NCBI GenBank assembly: GCA_003132865.1
Contig: PKYZ01000284.1
Location: 1 to 10,503 of the forward strand
Length of the DNA: 10,503 nucleotides
Direction: 5' to 3'
Origin: Bryobacterales bacterium
GTDB lineage: Bacteria > Acidobacteriota > Terriglobia > Bryobacterales > Bryobacteraceae
Made by a program: the position numbers and the translations under genes. Numbering within the stretch: position 1 is the stretch's first letter; the number at the start of each line of letters is the position of its first letter. Below, in pieces: positions 7,050 through 10,503 of this stretch. The notes beneath the pieces were generated by a model. That model saw only the letters and a list, made by a program, of their open reading frames with translations. It searched no databases and was not told the origin of the DNA.

Positions 7050-8072
7050 ATGCCTAAACCAACCAAACCGCCTGTGCGCGCCAATCGCGCCAAGGCCGAA
7101 GTACAGCAAGAATTCACCGGAATCCGGCGGGAAGCCGAGGCCGCCCGCGAGTCGGCCGATCCGAAAGCCGAGGAGGCCGCCCGGTTGCGCGCGGCCGAGG
7201 TCCGGCATGCCGTCGAGGGCAACACGGTGGAAGGCGTGGTGCAGAGGGTCTCCGGGCTGGGGCTGGAGATTTCCAAGGCGCTGGCGGACGTGTCCGCGAA
7301 GCTGGTGGAAGAGGTGGAGCGGCTTTCCGCGGTGCGCGAGGCCGTCAACCTGGAGCGCGCCGAACTGGAGCGGTTGCACAAGATCGATGTGGCCGCCACG
7401 GCGCTCGACCAGATGGTGCAGGATTACGCCCGCGAGAGGGAGCGGCTGGAGGCCGAGATCGCGGAGCAGCGGGCGGCGTGGGAGGAGGAATCCCGCGACG
7501 GCGAGCGCGAGCGCAAGGAGCAGGAAGAGAATCTGAAGAAGGCGCGCGCGCGGGAAATCGAGGAGTACGAATACAAGAAGAACCTGGAGCGCAAGAAGGC
7601 GCTGGACAAATACGAAGAGGATCAGCGGCTGCAGGAGAAGAAAAACAAGGAGCGGCAGGAGACGCTCGAAAAGAGCTGGCAGCAGCGCGAAACCGCGTTG
7701 AAGGAGCAGGAGCAGGAATTGTTGCGGCTGCGCAAGGAAGCGCAGGATTTCCCCGAGACCGTGAAGACGGAATCCGACAAGGCGGCGGTCCTGGCGTCCA
7801 AGGCGGCGGGTCAGAAATTCGAGCAGGAGATCCTGCTGCTGAAGAAGGAAGCCGATACGGAGAAGCGGCTGGCGAGCCTACAGGTGAAGACGCTGGAAGA
7901 CACGATCACGCGGCAGGCGGCGCAGATCGAGGCGCTCCAGAAGCAGGCGGACGAGGCCAAGCAGCAGGTGCAGGACATCGCGGTAAAGGCGATCGAAGGG
8001 GCGTCGGGGGCCAAGGCGCTGGCGCACATCAATCAGATTGCGATGGAGCAGGCGAAGCGTCCGCAGCAGTGA
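7050..8072 (+). CDS. Cysteine-free coiled-coil protein of unknown function
   Basis: A 340-residue protein without a recognised family. Residues 1-60 are basic, then Ala/Glu rich. Residues 60-90 (VEGVVQRVSGLGLEISKALADVSAKLVEEVERL in part) look like a short amphipathic helical domain. Residues about 95-235 are an almost unbroken run of Glu, Lys, Arg, Gln and Leu with heptad-like spacing, strongly suggesting a long coiled coil. A second helical stretch covers 245-315, and the tail (AVKAIEGASGAKALAHINQI, 311-330) is less charged. There is no signal peptide, membrane span or cysteine; the only Trp residues are 144 and 210. The composition fits a soluble structural or scaffold protein, perhaps oligomeric. 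In-frame starts exist at 6900 and 7035; ATG 7050 is preferred from the promoter position. It is monocistronic: the sedolisin remnant points away from it, and a TA module follows after about 95 nt. No functional inference is justified from the neighbours. Confidence 0.8.
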   Translation: MPKPTKPPVRANRAKAEVQQEFTGIRREAEAARESADPKAEEAARLRAAEVRHAVEGNTVEGVVQRVSGLGLEISKALADVSAKLVEEVERLSAVREAVNLERAELERLHKIDVAATALDQMVQDYARERERLEAEIAEQRAAWEEESRDGERERKEQEENLKKARAREIEEYEYKKNLERKKALDKYEEDQRLQEKKNKERQETLEKSWQQRETALKEQEQELLRLRKEAQDFPETVKTESDKAAVLASKAAGQKFEQEILLLKKEADTEKRLASLQVKTLEDTITRQAAQIEALQKQADEAKQQVQDIAVKAIEGASGAKALAHINQIAMEQAKRPQQ

Positions 8073-8166
8073 GGGGAGCGGTGGACTCGGAGATCGCCCT
8101 CGGGATTCTGTTGCTCGTCTGGTGGAGTGGAGTACGACGGTAGTGCAATAGAACCGAGGTACCACC

Positions 8167-8461
8167 GTGGGCCGTCTCGACTCCCGATCAACCACGCGAC
8201 CGCCGGTTCCAGCTTCGGGCTACCGCTTCCGAAGAGATTCTCATCAAGGTCGCTGCCGAACGCCAAGGCGTGAATGTCACGGACTTCATCATGCGGAGTG
8301 CATGCGAGAAGGCGGAGCAGGCCCTGTCAGACCAGACACGATTCGTGCTGGATGACAAACAATGGAGGGCGTTCATGGCGGCCCTCGACCGGCCGCCGAG
8401 GGGCAAACCCCGGCTCCGGCGATTGTTCACCGAACCGCACGTGGCCAAGCGCCGGTCATGA
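8167..8461 (+). pseudogene. tacA: TacA-type (DUF1778) antitoxin gene with an N-terminal frameshift
   Basis: Codons from about 8180 to 8461 encode DQPRDRRFQLRATASEE, then ILIKVAAERQGVNVTDFIMR and TRFVLDDKQWRAFMAALDRP, the ribbon-helix-helix DNA-binding start and toxin-neutralising C-terminus of DUF1778 antitoxins. That frame is open back to a TAG at 8141 but has no ATG, GTG or TTG before GTG 8270, which would remove the DNA-binding part. In the neighbouring frame a GTG at 8167 with GAGGT 6 nt upstream (8156-8160) starts MGRLDS. Joining the two requires skipping one base, most simply in the CCC at about 8183-8185. So either one base has been gained (true mutation or base error), or translation starts unusually. 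TacA would bind its own promoter and neutralise TacT. The stop overlaps the tacT start (ATGA). Confidence 0.7.
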
Positions 8462-8970
8462 GCGGGGCCTCCAAGCCCGAGTTCGAAATAGAGAAGCGGC
8501 GCCGCGAGCACAACGTCACCCAGTTTGATTGCGGTAATCGAGCGCTCAACACCTGGCTGCATAAGTACGCATGGACGAACCAGCAAGCCGATTCGGCCAA
8601 GACTTACGTGGCCGTGGCGGGGGATCGTGTGGCCGGCTACTATACGCTGACGACCGGCTCCGTTCACAAGCACGAGAGCCCGGAGTGCATCGCCAGGGGT
8701 CTGGCGAATCACCCGATCGGCATCGTGCTTCTAGCCCGATTGGCGGTAGACCGGAGTCAACAGGGTAAAGGCCTCGGTAAAGCGCTTCTATTCGATGCCT
8801 TGACGCGGATTGCAGAGGCTGCGGACATCGTTGCGGTGCGGGCCGTGATGGTGCATGCCATCGATCAGGCGGCTCGCGGATTCTACGAACACTTTGAATT
8901 CGAACCGTCTCCAGTGAACCCGTTTCAGTTGCTGCTGTTACTCAAGGATCTCTGGAAGGCGGTCAAGTGA
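8458..8970 (+). CDS. tacT: GNAT-family acetyltransferase toxin, TacT type
   Basis: An intact 170-residue GNAT protein. Toxins of this family acetylate the amino group of the amino acid on charged tRNAs and so stop translation. Visible features: the family opening DCGNRALNTWLHKYA (24-38), a central strand GDRVAGYYTLTTGSV (55-69), the acetyl-CoA loop RLAVDRSQQGKGLGKALL (94-111, Q-x-x-G-x-G at 102-107) and GFYEHFEFEP (141-150), in which Tyr143 is the expected catalytic tyrosine. The length is typical. The start ATG 8458 overlaps the antitoxin stop by 4 nt; a longer in-frame start at 8362 lies wholly in the antitoxin gene. An intact toxin behind a broken antitoxin is unexpected and casts doubt on the frameshift. 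Confidence 0.88.
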   Translation: MSGASKPEFEIEKRRREHNVTQFDCGNRALNTWLHKYAWTNQQADSAKTYVAVAGDRVAGYYTLTTGSVHKHESPECIARGLANHPIGIVLLARLAVDRSQQGKGLGKALLFDALTRIAEAADIVAVRAVMVHAIDQAARGFYEHFEFEPSPVNPFQLLLLLKDLWKAVK

Positions 8971-8985
8971 CTTCCGGCTTGGATC

Positions 8986-8999
8986 GCGCCGCCAGGCGC
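8986..8999. terminator. Weak hairpin between the convergent toxin genes
   Basis: GCGCC (8986-8990) and GGCGC (8995-8999) form a 5-bp stem with a 4-nt loop, 15 nt after tacT and 27 nt before the end of the PIN gene, which reads the other way. There is no clear T run on either strand, so its role as a two-way terminator is only suggested by position. Confidence 0.25.
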
Positions 9000-9026
9000 A
9001 GAGAAGTTTCGACGTCTCTCGCTCCC

Positions 9027-9436
9027 TCAAGATACGGCATCCCTCAAATACAGTTCTACACGATCCGTCGTCCAGGTCGCCACGCCGCACACGGAGAAGT
9101 CGGTGTCTTCGGTCCAAATCGGATAGCCCTGCACGAGGGCCGAGGCCAGAACCGGCCAGTCGTCCTCACGCGGCGGACGAGGCGCTGGCGCGCCAACGCT
9201 TCCGTTGGCGCATAGGTCTCGAAATCGACAGTCAGCACCAACTCGCAAAGCGCGCCCAGTGTCGTCAACCCTGGAGCGACCCGCATTGCTCGCCGCTCCA
9301 AAATAATGGGTAGAGCCTCGCGGAAGGCGGAGTCGGGTGCAAAGAACTCCCCTTGCCCCGCGTACTTGCGAAGTAGCGACGGCACCCGCGTTCCCAGCAC
9401 CGCGCGAATCAGAATATTCGCGTCGAGCACCAGCAC
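9027..9436 (-). pseudogene. PIN-domain (VapC-like) toxin gene with one frameshift
   Basis: From GTG 9436 the frame gives MLVLDANILIRAVLG (Asp5), DSAFREALP (Glu40) and continues to ALARQRLVRR (about residue 89). It then becomes non-family sequence. A second frame, entered near 9172-9180, resumes with EDDWPVLASAL and WTEDTDFSVCGVATW and ends VELYLRDAVS. Together they make one PIN ribonuclease of about 137 residues, with all four expected acidic positions spread over the two frames. The total of 410 nt is one short of a multiple of three, so a single base has been lost. PIN toxins cleave RNA and are held in check by an adjacent antitoxin, here the Phd-like gene ending 1 nt upstream. As it stands the product would lose the last two metal-binding Asp residues and be inactive. 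Confidence 0.75.
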
Positions 9437-9437
9437 G

Positions 9438-9706
9438 TTAGCTCTTCTGCATTCGGCGTTCGCGACGCAGCCGCTTGAAGTCCTCCATGAGTTCCTCCTC
9501 GGTTGTTCCCGCCGCGGCGATCAGTTCCTGCATCCTTTCACCAGCAACGCGAAAAGCCCCAGATCGGCTTGGCTCGGCTTGGGCTTGGTCGGGACGTAGA
9601 TGCCAATGGTCGCACCATGCCGCGTGATGGCAACAGGGGACGGCGACTCCAAATAGCTGGAGAGGTTCTCCCGAAACTCGCGAATCCCAACTTTGGCGCT
9701 CTGCAT
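9438..9706 (-). pseudogene. Phd/YefM-type antitoxin gene with one frameshift
   Basis: From ATG 9706 (weak AGGGA upstream), the frame gives the Phd/YefM fold: MQSAKVGIREFRENLSSYLE (helix), PVAITRHGATIGIYVPTK (β-hairpin), then a linker up to LGLFAL. In this frame it ends early at a TGA near 9521-9523. Shifting frame near 9548 continues with GERMQELIAAAGTTEEELME and DFKRLRRERRMQKS to the TAA at 9440-9438, the usual toxin-binding helical tail of such antitoxins. The span of 269 nt is one short of a multiple of three, so one base appears lost, close to GGGG and TTTT runs. The uncorrected 61-residue product keeps the DNA-binding/dimer part but loses the toxin-binding tail. The TAA and the PIN start are 1 nt apart, which marks one operon. 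Confidence 0.75.
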
Positions 9707-9720
9707 AGTTGTGTCCCTAC

Positions 9721-9742
9721 TGTGTACATAATAATATCACAC
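9721..9742 (-). promoter_or_regulatory. AT-rich promoter/operator region of the Phd-PIN module
   Basis: This stretch, 15 nt upstream of the antitoxin start, is far more AT-rich than its surroundings. On the minus strand it offers TATTAT (9736-9731) or TTATGT as a -10; the latter has GTTACC 17 nt upstream. It is bracketed by TGTG/CACA inverted ends and contains the palindrome TGTACA, a plausible operator for autoregulation. The assignment rests on position and composition only. Confidence 0.4.
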
Positions 9743-9763
9743 TGCCCGGTAACTCGGCGGCAG

Positions 9764-9798
9764 AGGCCGGCTCAGTGCGCCGCCCGGCGGGCCGGTCT
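9764..9798 (-). terminator. Possible hairpin after the glycoside hydrolase gene
   Basis: AGGCCGGC (9764-9771) can pair with GCCGGTCT (9791-9798), an 8-bp stem with one G·U pair (in the plus-strand RNA) around a 19-nt GC-rich loop. It begins 3 nt after the hydrolase stop. There is no T run, so it is at best a weak terminator. Confidence 0.25.
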
Positions 9799-9801
9799 GG
9801 T

Positions 9802-10503
9802 TCACTCATTACCGCCGATTACGGTGGTGTAGCTGGTGGCGGCCAGGGAGAATTGGGCTTTACCGTCGGCAACGGAAATGCGGTCGGACTCTTGCATGCC
9901 GCGCTGGGCGTCTGTGACCCATAGGCGCAATTGCTTTACGGTGGGCGGAAGGCCCGTGAGGGTCGCGGTGCGGGTGGCGCCGTTGTTCACGATGTGGACG
10001 GTGTAGGTGCTTTCGGCGATGTTGCCGAAGGCGGCGCAGGTGAGATTAGGTTTGTTGCAGACGACCGGCAAGGAAAAGGAGCGCGGGGGCGTCGCGGCCA
10101 GTTGTTTGAGATTCCAGAAACGGCGCGTGGGGCGGAGTGGGCCGTTGTCGTTGATGATGCCGCCACCGGCGAGGATGGAATAGTCGGCGGTGAGCTGCCA
10201 CTGGAGGATCGATTTAGGTTGGGCGATGGAGAGGATGCGCAGGTAGAGATTGATCTCGTAAAGGGCGAACGACTGTTCGTTGAAGATCTGGGGATAGCGA
10301 TACGCGGCGGCATCGGTGCTGCCTTCGGCGACCACCAGGGGGACGTTCAGTTCGCGGGCGGCATCGCGCCACTGGGCCAGGATTTCGTCAGTGCATCCGC
10401 GCCAGGAGTGGAAATCCACGGCGCCGATGTACTTGACGGCCTCGGGGTCGTCGAGGGCGGGCTGGATGAAATCGATGGGGTTGGCGTCGGAGGTGTCGCC
10501 GAG
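9802..10503 (-). CDS. Glycoside hydrolase, clan GH-A type (GH30/GH5-like), C-terminal part
   Basis: The last 233 residues of a protein whose start lies beyond the right edge; the frame is open from 10503 to TGA at 9804-9802. The fragment shows late TIM-barrel segments: AVKYIGAVDFHSW (22-34), NVPLVVAEGSTD (53-64) and SILQWQLTADYSI (98-110). In clan GH-A enzymes the nucleophile Glu ends strand β7 and a Trp lies on β8; Glu60 and Trp102 of the fragment fit these places. From about residue 140 the sequence becomes a β-rich domain (TYTVHIVNNGATRTATLTGL, with a later VTDAQRGM segment), the all-β domain that follows the barrel in GH30-like enzymes. It probably cleaves a plant or microbial polysaccharide, and may be secreted, but neither substrate nor signal peptide can be judged from this part. 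The family assignment is from overall pattern, not from a search. Confidence 0.6.
   Translation of the reverse strand, partial: LGDTSDANPIDFIQPALDDPEAVKYIGAVDFHSWRGCTDEILAQWRDAARELNVPLVVAEGSTDAAAYRYPQIFNEQSFALYEINLYLRILSIAQPKSILQWQLTADYSILAGGGIINDNGPLRPTRRFWNLKQLAATPPRSFSLPVVCNKPNLTCAAFGNIAESTYTVHIVNNGATRTATLTGLPPTVKQLRLWVTDAQRGMQESDRISVADGKAQFSLAATSYTTVIGGNE

Noticed and set aside
6867..7379. Minus-strand frame of 170 codons overlapping the start of the coiled-coil gene
   Set aside because: No family sequence, and it overlaps the better supported plus-strand gene and its promoter.
7494..7720. Repetitive GAG/AAG/CAG-rich DNA as a tandem repeat
   Set aside because: It reflects Glu/Lys/Gln-rich coiled-coil codons; no fixed repeat unit was found.
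9545..9555. Programmed frameshift in the Phd-like antitoxin
   Set aside because: No slippery heptamer with a downstream structure was recognised, and other genes nearby carry similar unprogrammed indels.

Overview
The window reads as a G+C-rich bacterial chromosome segment, most likely from an acidobacterium of the Solibacter/Bryobacter type. That placement is an inference. It rests on the mix of a sugar-acid dehydratase of the enolase superfamily, a sedolisin (S53) remnant, a clan GH-A type glycoside hydrolase and small toxin-antitoxin pairs, plus the codon style; there is no rRNA or marker gene to confirm it.

Left edge (1-875): the 3' end of an enolase-superfamily dehydratase gene on the + strand, then a tightly packed minus-strand gene of lower G+C coding a PD-(D/E)xK-like protein of unknown role.

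Core (832-6152): a complete respiratory formate dehydrogenase operon on the + strand. A good sigma70-type promoter (TTGACA, 17-nt spacer, TTTAAT) lies inside the 5' end of the divergent gene. It is followed by fdnG (catalytic molybdenum subunit, exported by Tat, with an in-frame UGA for selenocysteine followed by a SECIS-like hairpin), fdnH (four 4Fe-4S clusters, one C-terminal membrane anchor), fdnI (cytochrome b556 membrane subunit with all four haem-ligand histidines) and fdhE (maturation factor). The genes are separated by 2 nt or overlap by 4 nt, so they are probably co-transcribed and translationally coupled. Together they would oxidise formate outside the cytoplasmic membrane and pass electrons through the Fe-S subunit to cytochrome b and the quinone pool. 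FdhE lacks one zinc-ligand cysteine (Arg114), one base change from Cys.

Middle (6185-8072): a decayed sedolisin gene on the minus strand (signal peptide and prodomain only, two frameshifts, catalytic domain gone), then an intact 340-residue, cysteine-free, largely coiled-coil protein with a near-leaderless extended -10 promoter.

Right part (8156-9740): two toxin-antitoxin modules facing each other, a TacA/TacT-type pair (+ strand, GNAT toxin) and a Phd/PIN-type pair (- strand). The GNAT toxin is intact; its antitoxin, the PIN toxin and the Phd-like antitoxin each carry one apparent frameshift. The long core genes are free of indels, so these are either true decay of accessory genes or local base-call errors.

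Right edge (9802-10503): the 3' two-thirds or less of a minus-strand glycoside hydrolase gene that runs out of the window. No tRNA, rRNA, CRISPR array or insertion sequence was seen.
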